Counted from the first letter of the stretch, positions 1 through 11,004 are shown. The stretch: 64,000 nucleotides of DNA from Aradus depressus (GCA_963662175.1 OY759214.1:4402001-4466000), one strand, 5' to 3'. A program made the numbers and translations. The notes: generated by a model not told the origin, from the sequence alone.

Positions 1-479
1 GATCAAAGTATTATGAGTGACATTAACTATTTGTAATAAGTGATAAGTAACAAGATTTCCAAAGTTTAATTACATATTGCACTTTTCCAAAGTTCCTTAT
101 ACTATTGATAAGTACATTAAAAGTTGATTATGTAATGCAATACCAGTACAGATAAGTTCCTAATGAAAAAGTGTTAAGTATTGTGAAAGCTTCATTCCTA
201 TCGATAATAATACGTCACAAAGTTTTTTTGTTAATTGCTATATTGGAACAAATGTGATTAAAGTATTATTAGTGACATTAACTATGCGTTTTATTTATAT
301 AGCAGTGTTGATATCCTATTTTCTATGATAGTGTACGGTGATTCCCAAAATTTTCAATCTTACATAAGATTTCTGGGGAGGGGGGGGGGGGGGGGAGGGG
401 GTCGAGCGGATCTTACGAAATCTTACATTGGGGGGGGGTCTAAAATGGTCGAAAATCGTCTTACCTAATTTAGGGACGG
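1..479. other. AT-rich sequence, no gene seen
   Basis: No convincing coding sequence. A short phrase near position 1 (AGTGACATTAACTAT) recurs near 268, so there is a weak direct repeat about 255 bp apart. A long G run begins near 379 and leads into the Helitron-like repeats that follow. Confidence 0.5.
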
Positions 480-589
480 CTCCTAAGCGCAAAAAAACTC
501 GAGAGCGGCTGGACCAATTCGGCTAATTTTTTTTTTCAAATATTTGTTGAAGTCCGAGGCAGGTTCTTATGAAGAGAGTTTCTAGCTGT

Positions 590-1465
590 CAACTGGAGGG
601 GGGGGGGGGGGGGGAGTTGTAAGAGGAGCCTAAGCATAAAAATTGCTCTAGCGCATTAACGGATGGACGGATTATCATGAAATTTCACATGTAGTATTCT
701 TAAAAGCCAATTTGAAAAAAAGGCTATGTGGCGTCCATAAATTTTGAACGGGAGGGGGGGTTGTAAGTGGGACCTAACCATAAAAATTGTTCTAGCTCAT
801 TAACGGATGGTCGGATTATCATGCAGTTTCACATGTAATATTCTTAAAAGCTTAGTTAAAAAGTAGGCTATGTGGCGTCCCTAAATTTTGAACGAGAGGG
901 GGGGTTGTAAAGGGGGCCTAAATATAAAGATAGTGCTAAGTCAATAACGGATGATCGGATTGTCATGGAATTTCATATGTATTATTCTTAAAGGCCAAAT
1001 AAAAAAATAGGATGTGTAACGTCACAAAATAGTGAACGTGAGGGGGGGTAACGGGGGAGGCCTAAATATGAAGATAGTGATCGGTCATTAATAGATGATC
1101 CAATTGTCATGGAATTTCACATGTAGTATTTTTAAAGGCGAAATAGAAAACTACACTGCGTGACATCTCAAAAATTTGAACGGGAGGTGGGGTTGCAATG
1201 GGGGCTAAGCATAAAAATTGTTTTAGCGCAAAATTGTGAACGGAATGGGGGTTGTGGGAGTAGGCCGAAATACGAAGATATTGATCGGTCATTAACTGAT
1301 GGTCTGATTGTCATGGAATTTCACATGTAGTATTTTAAAAGGCGAAATAGAAAAATACATTATGTGAGATCGCAAAAATTTGAACGGAAGGGGGGGAGGG
1401 GCTAAGCATAAAAATAATACTGACTCATTAAAGGTAATCGGATTCTCATGAAATTTCACATGTAG
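590..1465 (+). repeat. ~143-bp tandem repeats inside Helitron
   Basis: Successive units begin with a G-rich block (GAACGGGAGGGGGGGTTG-like) and continue through CATTAACGGATG and GGAATTTCACATGTAGTATT. Block starts lie near 595, 751, 893, 1036, 1180 and 1385, giving a period close to 143 bp, with one shortened unit near 1240. Copies are diverged. Two more copies of the unit occur in the Helitron at 3301-3957. Confidence 0.75.
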
Positions 1466-1469
1466 TAGT

Positions 1470-1675
1470 AGTAACTACGTACTAGCTGTGGTGCCCATCG
1501 TTCCTAACTACGTACTAGCTGTGGGGCCCGCCGTTGCAAGGTACATACTAGTGTGGTGCCCAGCGTTTCTAACTACGTACTAGCTGTGGTTTCCGCCGTT
1601 GAAGGGCGCGTACTAGCTATGGTGCCCAGGGGTCCTAAAAACATACTAGCTGGGATGTCTGCCGTTGAAGGACTA
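1470..1675 (+). repeat. ~33-35 bp tandem repeats
   Basis: About six units built around ACGTACTAGCTGTGG alternate between a GTGCCCA.CGTTCC form and a CCGCCGTTGAAG form. The effective higher-order period is therefore about 68 bp. A decayed version occurs at 3720-3895 in the second Helitron, so the array belongs to the Helitron family. Confidence 0.7.
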
Positions 1676-1809
1676 TAAGCCTTATTCCATATGAATAATT
1701 GAAAATTATAACATCATGAATGCACTGTTGAAGAATTGAATAGGATTCGAACGAGAGATATTAGGAGAAAAGTCAAAGTTCCCCGGGCAACGCCGGGTAT
1801 TACTGCTAG

Positions 1810-2660
1810 TATAAAAATAAAATTAAATAAAATTATCAAATAAACAAATAATAAATATTACCACATTTCCTGTAGAAATTGTTGTTGATCTACTAAATTT
1901 TGCTTTCTACAGTAGTTTCCGAAAAGGGTCCTGAAAAAATATCGAAAGTTCAAGACGTGCAATTTGATGAAAGTGCGCGTATTTTAGATAATTTCAATTA
2001 ATGATTATTTCATTAAATTTCTTCTAAATATAATAATGAGATGTCATCACAGAAAAGTTGAATTTAATCCAACGGTATAAATTATCTTACTGGGTTCACA
2101 GGAAAAATATATAGCATGTAATAAGAGAACAAATATTGGGTTTATTTATCTAAACCTTCATTATAAATCAAATCAAAAAATCAATATCAAATCAAAAAAT
2201 ACTTACATGAAAAACCGTATGAACTAATTTCTAGATCTACTTTAGTCTCTTTTTTTAAAAATATTGCGGCCATTCTTTAATGTGTGTAATTGTTTACATC
2301 ATAGGTTATGGTTAGTATTGTGACCCATGACCCGGGCTTTAACTACGAGGTCATATCGCCTACTACCAGAGCACTTTTTCTTCGCTCTGCTGAACGTGAG
2401 CCCGACTCTATTGTAGAAGTCCAATTTGCTTACCCAGGTTTAATTAGGAGTAGTTTTCAACGAGTATTTAACATCTCACAGGCTTGGAACAGCCATTCAA
2501 ACGACCCCTCAGAAGGACTGGCGTCGTCCAATAGGGTATGGGGGTAAGAGGTGGCATAAAGCCTCACACGTAATGACTGTTCCATGAATTCTCACGTACA
2601 TGACACCGCCCTTCGGAAAATTAAAAAAAATATATATTTTTTAAAATTTTGAATAAGTAA
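1810..2660. other. AT-rich sequence, no supported gene
   Basis: Mostly AT-rich. One open frame of 79 codons (2308-2547, +) has fairly mixed base composition, but it shows no recognisable motif and no clear splice framework. I see nothing else to annotate. Confidence 0.45.
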
Positions 2661-2790
2661 TCTATATAGTAAAAATGACTGGTTAATTTTGCTAAGCGCA
2701 AAACTCGAGAACGGCTGGACCTATTCGGCTAATTTTTTTTTCAAATATTCGTTGAAGGCATATGAAGAGTTCTTAGCTGTTAATTCTAGG
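2661..2790 (+). mobile_element. Helitron 5' terminal fragment
   Basis: It starts with TCTATATAGTAAAAATGACT directly after an A, matching the 5' end of the intact Helitron at 3301. It continues into the AACTCGAGAACGGCTGGACC block typical of insect Helitron 5' regions. It loses similarity near 2790 and has no matching 3' end, so it is a truncated copy. Confidence 0.6.
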
Positions 2791-2894
2791 GATGGCGATC
2801 TGAGATAGATTAATCGACGAATAGATGTTTGGGGTCGTAATAATCAATGTGAACCATGAATCGATTAAGTGAATCGATCGCAGACACCCTAAAA

Positions 2895-3290
2895 TCATTT
2901 ACTTACCGTTTCGTTTTATTCAGTTTTTAGTGCATGTTATTTTCTTGGTTGTTTTTAAATCTTCACTTCTGGCAAGTTCCTCGATTTATCTTTGGTTGTC
3001 ATCTTTGTCTTTTACTTACTGTTTCTTTTTATTCAGTTTTTAGTGCGTGTTATTTTCTTGGTTGTTTTTGAATCTTCGCTTCTGGCAATGTTCTGGCAAG
3101 TTCCTCGATTTATCTTTGGTTGTTTGGTTGTAATCTATGTCATTTACTTACTGTTTCGTTTTATTCAGTTTTTAGTGCGTGTTATCAGTTTTTAGTACGT
3201 GTTATTTTCTTGGTTGTTTTTAAATCTTCGCTTCTGGCAATGTTCTGGCAAGTTCCTTGATTTATCTTTGGTTGTTTCATTCAGTTTTTA
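2895..3290 (+). repeat. ~112-131 bp tandem repeat, about 3 copies
   Basis: Units contain TTTTATTCAGTTTTTAGTG, TTATTTTCTTGGTTGTTTTT and CTTCTGGCAAGTTCC. TTATTCAG recurs near 2917, 3029 and 3160, with a partial copy near 3187. The 67-codon open frame here is a by-product of the repeat. Confidence 0.8.
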
Positions 3291-3300
3291 CATATCTACA

Positions 3301-3957
3301 TCTATATAATAAAAATGATTGGCTAAATTTTGCACGGTAGGGGGGGTTGTGGGGGTAGGCCTTAGTATAAAGATACCGGTAACTCATTAACTAATAGTCG
3401 GATTGTCCTGGAATTTCACATATAGTATTCTTAAAAGACAAAAACAAAAAAAGGACATGTGACGTCTCAAAACTGTCAACGGGAGGGGGGTATGTGCGGG
3501 CAAGCATATACCTAAATAGTAGTTTCAAAAGCAATATTTAAAAATTGGCTGTGACCCTTTTGGACGGGAGGGGCGGGGGTGCATTAATGCTGAATGAATC
3601 TCACTTGGAGCTTTCCTAAATATGGGATATAGCCCTAATTTTAATACGGTGGGTTTCCTAATCATGTATTACCTTGAAGGTGCACCATTGCACGGTAAAT
3701 AATAACTCTCACCAGCGTTCTTAAGCACAAAATACCTAGGGCATCCGCTGTTGCAGGCACATACTAGCTGCGGTGCCATGCGTTCCTAACTACGGCCCAG
3801 CGGTCCTAAGAACTTAATAGCTGGTTGCACGGAGTTGCAAGGCGCATACTATCTAAGGTGCCCGGCGTTCATAAGTAGGAACTTGCTGTGGTTCCAAGTA
3901 AAAAAAAAAATCCAGTCCAATAGCTTTTGACAGAACGACGTCTGTCGGGTCAGCTAG
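3301..3957 (+). mobile_element. Complete non-autonomous Helitron
   Basis: The 5' end is TCTATATAATAAAAATG preceded by A. The 3' end is CTAG (3954-3957) followed by T, which is the A/T host dinucleotide expected for Helitrons. Eleven bases inside the 3' end is a hairpin with stem GACAGA (3929-3934), loop ACGACG and stem TCTGTC (3941-3946). The element is 657 bp with no Rep/helicase frame. Inside are two copies of the ~143-bp G-rich repeat and decayed short repeats. It would need an autonomous relative to move by rolling-circle replication. No copy without the insertion is available here for comparison. Confidence 0.8.
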
Positions 3958-4327
3958 TAAATCATAATTATAAAACCTACCTATATAAATGAATAAACAT
4001 CCAGAAAACAACAATGAAACTTGAGTTTTTTCTTGGATAATATAGATAAATGGTTAAAAACCAACATGTAACTAACAAATACTTCGTAGTGTTTTCCTAA
4101 ATAAGTTTCATATAAAACAAAACTAGATTAAGTAAATTTAAAAAAATCTGAATTAAAAGAAATTAATAAAACTAGAATGCTTCTTGCATTTCTTATTTCG
4201 ATGGAAACAAGAAATGAATTCTGCCACTGTAGTATTAAAATTAATGAGAATAATAAACAAAAATGCCATTTTATTTTTGAAAATTGTCACAGGATAAAGT
4301 TTTTTTAAAGTAAACATTTCATGCGGG
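3958..4327. other. AT-rich sequence, nothing recognised
   Basis: Low-complexity AT-rich DNA between the Helitron and the LINE relic. No open frame, repeat or regulatory motif stands out. Confidence 0.4.
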
Positions 4328-4529
4328 GGTCTCGAGACTGCAGTACATGTAGTCCTCGAATGTCCGCCGCATGACCTGGTTAGGATGGAGTTTATTTGCG
4401 GGACCGGGTCATATCTGGGACTGGACCTACGGTAGCTGGTGTCGGAGACTGGCTATTCAACCTGCCATAGTACGTCGCCTCCAATCCGGCATAATCTCGC
4501 TCTGGCTTTGGTCCCGACCACTCTCCCAA
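4328..4529 (+). pseudogene. LINE relic: C-terminal Cys/His segment
   Basis: Read from 4328 the frame gives ETAVHVVLECPPHDL, which resembles the Cys/His segment found after RNase H at the C-terminus of Jockey/R1-type LINE polyproteins (compare EENLEHIVLTC at 9048-9080). The frame stops at 4433-4435. The sequence down to the 43-bp repeats is probably the LINE tail. Everything upstream is missing, so this is a heavily 5'-truncated copy. Homology is inferred from the motif only. Confidence 0.5.
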
Positions 4530-4765
4530 TTATTTGTACTGCTGCTAATCTGTGAACAGAATTGATGAACTATTATTTGTACTGCTGCTATTCTGTGAAC
4601 AGAATAGATGAACTATTCTTTGTACTGCTGCTAATCTGTGTACAGAATATATGAACTACTATTTGTACTGCTGCTAATCTGTGTACAGAATAGATGAACT
4701 ACTATTTGTACTGCTGCTAATCTGTGTACAGAATAGATGAACCATTATTCGTACTGCTGCTAATT
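4530..4765 (+). repeat. 43-bp tandem repeat, ~5.5 copies
   Basis: The unit contains TTTGTACTGCTGCTAATCTG followed by TGAACAGAAT.GATGAAC. Units start near 4531 and 4574 and repeat every 43 bp to about 4765 with few differences. It directly follows the LINE relic and may be its variable 3' tail. Confidence 0.85.
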
Positions 4766-4830
4766 GTCTGGTTTTTGATTATTACATTTTTACTTCCCCA
4801 GCTATAAAATGCATAGGAAAAGTTATAAAT
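4766..4830 (+). repeat. Possible single diverged satellite monomer
   Basis: ATTTTTACTTCCCCAGCTA followed by GCATAGGAAAAGTTAT resembles part of the 105-bp satellite monomer (ATTTTACTTCCCCAGCTA, then GTATACAGGAAGTAATG). It is about 10 kb before the array. Similarity is clear only over some 45 bp. Confidence 0.35.
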
Positions 4831-7651
4831 TCGGTCAACAGTTCGATGCGGAATTTTGAACGGAATTTCATGTTTTTCGGAGAACAGAAACATCTCCAGA
4901 TTTCAAAAAAAGAAAAAAAAGTCTGTGAACACGATGAACATATCGATGTTATATGTGAATCCAGAACCCTCTAACGACGACACCTATTGATTTTCAGTCA
5001 AATTGACCAAAGGGAAGGGGGATAATAACTAATAACAGCCGATGCAAAGAAATTATCGAAACGAAATTTAGTATGAGGATTTAAGAGCCCCTATGTAAGT
5101 GAGCTGTGGATTATTATCACAAACGGTCGACAGGTTTTGGAGGGGAGTGAAGAGCTAAATGAATAATTCGTTGTGAGGAAGTACCTAGCCAGTGTCCGAG
5201 GGCTGATTTGTGTCACCGCGGACAGAGTAGGCCTATTGTGTGCACCTAGCCAGTGTACATCACCGACCACTTTTTATTTTCTTCTTAACTTTTCGTGAAA
5301 ACTTAATCACTGTTATGAACCACAACTCGCACCCTGAACTAAAAAGCTTTTAGGATTGAGTTTCACCGCCCTGCTCTATACTACATATACCTGGTGAAGT
5401 AAATAGTAATAATAACTGATGATTTATGAAATGCTATCTGTATTCTTTGCTGCTATAGGGTGCGAGAAAATCAAACAATCAAAAAACAACTATATTGTAT
5501 TAGACAACACTTTTTCATGGAGTTCACCAGTATATACCTATCATATGATGGCAGTTTTTGTAATTATTTTCCTAACAATAACTAAATGTAAGGTAAATAT
5601 GTTTATTATAGAAAGTGTTTGGATGCATCGTATTCACTTCCGGTCTGGTGAGTTTTTCTTTAATTACTTTGTTATTATAAAGTAGCGAGCGAACTTGTGC
5701 GAGAAATCCGCATACCGGTGCGCAAAATGCGCACTGCAGACAAAATAAATCGCAATAATATGGTAATGTTGTGGAGCAAAAAAACAAAAAACAAAGAGGA
5801 GCGTACCTCTAATTTCAACATTTTGGATTCCACATAAACTGTATCATAAGTTGCTCCATCCTAGAAATACCCTGTAACTTTCCTGAAATATTTATATCCA
5901 ACTATTTTCACAGAGAAATAAACATTTTAGAACAGACCATCTGACAACCGGAGGTCGTAACAAAAGACCCAGTCTAGCGGAAATCGTCACTGTCATACCT
6001 TTCATTTGAGCCATCACATGACTTTCTTTGTTGCATAATAGATGTGCAGTTGTTCATTGCATGTTTTATATCAGATATATAGATAAAGTGTAACGGGGCG
6101 AGTCTCTGAACATTTGATCAAATTATGAGCTCGAAATTCAACTTTTTTTTTATGGAAATGTTTTGTGGATGTGTTCTACTACTGAAAATATTAGTTCCTG
6201 AAAGTATTAGGTATTTTTTACCAGAAAGGAACATTAACGTTTTGGGAGTGTATTGAGATTGAGTTTAGCTGCTGAAAGTATTACGTATTTTATGGAACAG
6301 GTATTTTTTTCATATAGTTTCTGGAGCCTTATAGCGACAGAAAGGAGCTGTAACAGATTTTCAGCAACGTATTGTGCCACAATTTAGCTTAAAACCTCTT
6401 TGTTTTTCCTACCTATTTACAGTATGGGCAAGTTCAAATATGTTACACTAGAAACGGGAAAGTTAAATACGGAAATGTGAAGAGAGAAACGAGTTACTCT
6501 TTACCATTATATAATGTATTGTTTTTGTTAAATACCAAGAAAGTAAATACTATTGTGTTATAAAGAATCGAAAAATTGTTTAAAATTGCTGAAGCCAACA
6601 TTTCACATGTGATCATTCAAATGTCTCATTCTTCATGGTTTAACCATTGATTGAGCTCATTGGAATGTTTGAGAACTGGCCTTTATAAGGGGTCAACAGT
6701 AAAAACAAAATAACATAGGTTTAGTATGTCTAAGTAGGAAATTCATAATTCATTTATTGTAACATTAATATTTTAGTATTTATAGCTGCTTTCAGAAGAG
6801 GAAATTAACTGGAATTTGATATACCAATACAAACTGGATTTATTTTCGTTGAAGCCTCAATATTTCATCAAAGCCATGACGGAAACTAATAAATGTTTTG
6901 CTCATCCAGATCTTGTCCCAACTATAACAGGTTTGTTGTCTGTCTAACTGTTACCGGGAGGTTTTCCAGGAGTAACTTTGTATCGACTTACTTTGTTGGT
7001 TCTATCAAAAATAGACACTTTTCTATTACCTGCCAGCCATTAACTTACATCATTTACCATCAATGTCATATTATATTGTACTTGGGGGCCATCCTTAAAT
7101 CATGTAATGTGTGGACGGCGGAAAAACGGTGGAGGGGTTCATTGTGTGTGAAGATAGGTCTTGAAAAGTGTAAATGTTTTGCAATATAAATAAGTTTTCG
7201 TAATTTTACACTTAATTTTGTCATCTTTTTAAATGATTTATTTTTATGATTTTGAATTATTTTTCCGAACTTTGTATTGGATTTTAAAGGCCATTTTATT
7301 ACATTGTCTTACTATGCCGGATCCTGATCTGCCATGGAGGGACTCAGTGGCACTGTTCAGAGTGGCCACGGGTCATGACTATACATCTCCATAGGATACA
7401 TGTATTGGATTCTCCTTTCTGCCATGGGTGTCACATGTCCCGTCTTGAAGAACATACCCCGAGAGACATACAATAAGAGCACTCTATACTGGGCTGCACC
7501 ACGTCACTTGAAACAAGTAGCCACGACGTAGGCGTATGATAAAAAAATATTTTTCAGCTACGTATTGTTTTGAAGGGTGTGGATTATACAGGTGTATAAT
7601 GATTTTTATATCATTTTAGCCTTTCTAATTCTAACTATTTTTAAATTTCAG
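4831..7651. other. Probable intron or flank, no exon found
   Basis: AT-rich sequence of nearly 3 kb. Open frames such as 5419-5685 lack codon-like composition, and no acceptor/donor pair here gives a symmetric open exon. A short phrase (CTGAAAGTATTA with G/C) recurs at about 6200 and 6270. The sequence just before 7652 is a good polypyrimidine tract ending in AG and belongs to the next exon. Confidence 0.4.
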
Positions 7652-7714
7652 GAGCCCCGAGCAAGTCAGCAGCAGGGGAAGGCTCAGGAGCCCCGAGCCA
7701 GTCAGCAGCTGAAG
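7652..7714 (+). CDS. Exon A1 of unidentified modular gene
   Basis: Acceptor TTTAAATTTCAG precedes 7652 and a GT donor follows 7714. The length of 63 nt keeps frame, and in phase 1 the exon is open. It encodes two near-identical 12-residue repeats of the form GAPS-K/Q-SAA, a Ser/Ala/Gly-rich linker. The homologous exon at 63381 has two candidate donors 12 nt apart. Here the outer one (after GGAG at 7726) is lost because LINE sequence starts at 7727, leaving only the inner GAAG|GTAGTT. The family is not recognised. That it is a real exon is inferred from splice signals, phase and the second copy. Confidence 0.6.
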
Positions 7715-7726
7715 GTAGTTCAGGAG

Positions 7727-8695
7727 ACCTAATAATAATATATATATATATGGTGGGCTGATGTTTTACACCTAGGGACCTAAGCACCAATGGTCTTATC
7801 CCTTCCCTGGATGCGCTGGGCTCCCATCTTACTTTGTTACCTGCTTATATATACTACCGAAACCAAGTCCTTCATGAAGGACCCAGTTTCCTTAACGAAT
7901 CTGAGAATGTTCTCGTGGTCCATTCTTCAAATTCCTCGATGATCTTTACCAAAAATGTCTGCATAGGGTTTCTCCTCTCTATGACTCATCCAAAAGGTCT
8001 CTAGTCCACTTTTTAATTCGGGTTCGGTATGCCTCCTGGGATATTCCTAATACCGGCTCTAACCCGATCAGGGGCTTACTTGAACCTTCCTTGGCTAGTC
8101 GGTCTGCCCCCTCGTTTCCCGGAATCCCTGAATGTCCGGGAACCCAGTAGAGTCCATCTTGTTTGTCGTTTCCTCTGGTGTTTAACTGATTCGTGCACTT
8201 ACTTACTAGCTCTGATATGATTCAGCGCTTGCAAGTGCTTGGAGTCCTGCTTGGCTATCGGAGAAGATTTTCATATCTTCCATTTCACTATTACCTCTCT
8301 TCTAGATGCGCTTTCCAGGGTCGCCATCACTTCCGCTTGAAACACAGTAGTGTGGCATCCAAGCTGTAACTTCCAACTCCAGGCTATGAATCCATATGCA
8401 ATCTCCTGTGAGTCCTGTGTCTTTCTGTCTAGAACCATCTGTGAAGTATCGTATATGTCTCCCAGTGACTGTTGTAGTTTCTTGCTGTATTCTGTCTCAC
8501 TACTCTTGATAGGGGCTGCGTATATCCTATTGAGGTTGGTGCGCTGCACCATCTTATCTTTTCTCCACCTAAATATTGCATATATTTCGCTTAGTACCTC
8601 CTTTTTCCCTTCTAAACGCCCTATTCCATTCTTCTTTAGCCTCGAGGTTGCAGCAGTATTCATTGTTAAATTCCATACACTTACATCCAGAGGCT
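7727..8695 (-). mobile_element. LINE 3' half: RNase H domain and tail
   Basis: On the minus strand the order is end of RT thumb, RNase H, tail. RNase H is recognised by the segment with VFQAEVMATL, the FSDSQAGLQAL block, and YWVPGHSGIPGNEGADRLAK, which holds the C-terminal His/Asp motif. The blocks are spread over different frames, so the copy is dead. The 3' end at 7727 has (TAA)n/(TA)n short repeats, as some LINEs do. The element continues at 9564-10600 beyond an inserted second LINE. It is a Jockey/R1-type element by domain order. Confidence 0.7.
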
Positions 8696-9563
8696 GTTGG
8701 ATAAAGGCTCATATAGGAATAAAATATAACGAAGTGGTTGATGGTTTTTCTAAACAAGCTTTATCAGAAGGGACCCCCTTACCAGTCCGGCTACCCAAAG
8801 AGGATCTTAGTGGACAACTTAAAAGGACCTGTCGGTCCATTTGGCAAGAGATGTATACCAGTAGTGACAAAGGAAGTTGGTATAAGAGGATGAACCCGAG
8901 AGTGGGCTCAGAACCCTAGTACAGAGAGGCCTGTCTCCCCAAGTCGGTATGTACTGTTATCAATAGGTTGAGGGTGAACAACGGGATCTGTGGAACGTAT
9001 CTCTTTAGAATAGGCAAGGCAGACAGCCCATTGTGTCGGGTGGAGGAGAACCTGGAGCACATTGTACTTACATGTACCAAATATCATACCCAGAGAGAAC
9101 TTATGTTCACTGTAACTGTATAAGCTAACCCAAGCCCCCTTTAACTATCCCCAGCTTTTAATAACCCGCAACATTTTTATTTACCAATCCATTTACAGAT
9201 TTATAATGCAAATTCAAAATCAGCCCCAGATTCCTTAGCTATAAATTGAACCAATGTAAGCTCTGGGCACTGGTCTATAGAACCAGGAGCTCCGAAGGTC
9301 CGGACGGCTGGCACTACATGCAGACCTTTCTTCAGGAGCCTCCACTCCAGTCACTGGTCTTGAATATTGTTTTGGGTGATGTGGTCCGGCGGTGCCTCCG
9401 GCTGTCCCCCGGCTTGGCTGGGGCCGCTTGCTTGGGCCCTCTGTCTGGCCTCCTGACTCCAGTATCCCGTCTTTGGCAGAAATATCTTTTATAGTGTAGT
9501 TTTAAGAATAGCAATGGCTAGTGTGTAGTGTCTGTGAAAAAGAAGAAGAAAAAAAAAAAAAAA
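8696..9563 (+). mobile_element. 5'-truncated LINE with poly(A), nested in another LINE
   Basis: The left edge enters at the end of RNase H (WIKAHIGIKYNEVVDGF, frame from 8698). After a stop it continues through a Cys/His segment (CRVEENLEHIVLTC) to about 9123, then a 3' untranslated region and an A-rich tail ending at 9563. TCCAGAGGCT occurs at 8686-8695 and again at 9564-9573, so the insertion is bracketed by a 10-11 bp target duplication. Joining across it restores continuity of the minus-strand LINE. The copy is 5'-truncated, as is usual for target-primed reverse transcription, and is not coding-competent. Confidence 0.8.
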
Positions 9564-10600
9564 TCCAGAGGCTCTGTTAATACTTTCATAGCAGCCGTAG
9601 GCGCTCTGGTTGCTGTAAGGCTTACTAGGCGTTCTATCTTTTTAAGTTTGTTGATCTGGTAGGTGTGACTTTAGCATTATATCTAGCGTTTCCTCATTGT
9701 TGAGGGTTCCTGTTCCGTCGTTTTTTTTTAGCGTCCGAAGCCTTGCTTCACCGCACTTACTCAACAGCCGTTAAGGCTGTTTGATAGGCTCTTATGACCC
9801 CTGAAAAGTCTTTTATCTTGTCTTCCACCACAATCATGCACTGCATCTTCGTGGGGCGATTCCACCAGCCGGCAGTAGCAACAAATACTCTTAGCCTCTC
9901 ACTCCATGTGTTGCACACGTGCAAGGTACACCCCGCTTTTGTGACTCCTCCACCTTGACCACACTGTGGCTTAGTCTTGTGAGTGTAAAAATCTCCTTGT
10001 TGTTGTCCTGCGGCTCAAGGTCCACAACGAAGAGCGGGAGGAAGACTTTGGTGTTTGGGTTCTTTACTCCACCGAGAAGCCAATCTCCTCCAGCAGCTCC
10101 TTGTTGGGAGACGTAGGTGTGGTCGGGTGGAGGTGCCTCAGAACCACTCTGTCTTAACTGGTTGCAGTGGTAACTAGCCACCCTGCTTAAGATGGTGAAT
10201 TATGCACCGGTAGGACTCCGGTGAGTCTACGTGCAGCTTTGTATGGCGGACACTGGTCTGGCATGTGAATTTATCAGGTTTTAATATGGAGCTTATTTTT
10301 CTGATAAATGACGAGATGGGGGGAGGTTTTCGGGTTGACGATGATTCCTCCTCTTGATCTACCGTCAGAGGAGCATAGTGATTGGAGGTTGAAATAGGTG
10401 GACGGGAACCCTCCTAGGATCCAGCCGCAGGTGCTTCATTGGCATTTTTCGCCTTCTTAGTGGCGGCAGACATGTGTCCACTGGAGCTCGGACGACCCCG
10501 CTTCTTTCTTCCTTACCCTTTCTCCCCATAATTAAGATTATTAAAGTAGTTAGCAACTTAAAAAAAAAAATAATAATAACAATAATAATAATAAAATAAA
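9564..10600 (-). pseudogene. LINE 5' part: Gag-like ORF1 and ORF2 pieces
   Basis: Read on the minus strand, 10181-9891 encodes a segment with PLFVVDLEPQDNNKEIF followed by VVKVEESQKRGVPCTC. This matches the region before the zinc knuckles of Jockey/R1-type LINE ORF1 (Gag). Further down comes GTGTLNNEETLDIML, typical of the ORF2 stretch between endonuclease and RT. Near 9650-9574 is KLKKIERLV followed by RAPTAAMKVL, typical of the RT thumb. Endonuclease and RT core are missing, so the copy was internally deleted. It continues into 8695-7727 beyond the nested LINE. Assignment is by motif recall. Confidence 0.6.
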
Positions 10601-11004
10601 TGTGAAGAAAAGGGGGGTCAGGGGTGGGACGTAAAGTTTTTTGGGGGTGAGGGGAAGGGGATGCGACACTTTACTAGGACCTTTAGCCACTCCTGGTGTA
10701 CAACTGGGAGTTGGCCAGGTCTGGGTTGTAAAAAGAATTAGCCCCAATCCTGAGACAGAGATAAGGACCGAGGGAACACTGAAGTCACCAAAAAAAAAAG
10801 GGAATCCTTACCACTGTTCTGGCTCAGTCCATGGTGAACCGTAGTGGTCCAAACTTTACATAAATTGTCCTGGTCGCTTATGGGCACTTCGAATAAAATT
10901 TCAGCAAAATCGCTTTATATTCACTCACAAAAAAGAGGTGGACAATGGGGATCCGACGTTAACACATCGGCTGTAATTTTACGAAGTGTGTCTTGATTTT
11001 GCAG

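Larger units (their letters stand above)
480..1809 (+). mobile_element. Degenerate Helitron with intact 3' terminus
   Basis: The left part carries the phrase AACTCGAG/AGCGGCTGGACC-A-TTCGGCTAAT, which follows the 5' end of many insect Helitrons and also occurs here near 2700. The right end has the family hallmark: a GC-rich hairpin with stem CCCGG (1782-1786) and CCGGG (1793-1797) around a 6-nt loop, then a terminal CTAG at 1806-1809 followed by T. Helitrons insert between A and T. The 5' TC terminus is not recognisable, so this copy is decayed or truncated on the left. No Rep/helicase is present, so it is non-autonomous. Confidence 0.6.

Noticed and set aside
2992..3195. 67-codon hydrophobic frame
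   Set aside because: It lies in a T-rich tandem repeat and is a by-product of it.
5419..5685. 88-codon frame with a possible donor after TGTAAG
   Set aside because: The possible acceptor/donor pair gives an asymmetric exon unlike the others, and the composition is AT-driven.
8350..8919. 189-codon + strand frame as one protein
   Set aside because: Its first half is antisense to a minus-strand RNase H fragment and its second half is the nested + LINE; the frame crosses the insertion edge by chance.
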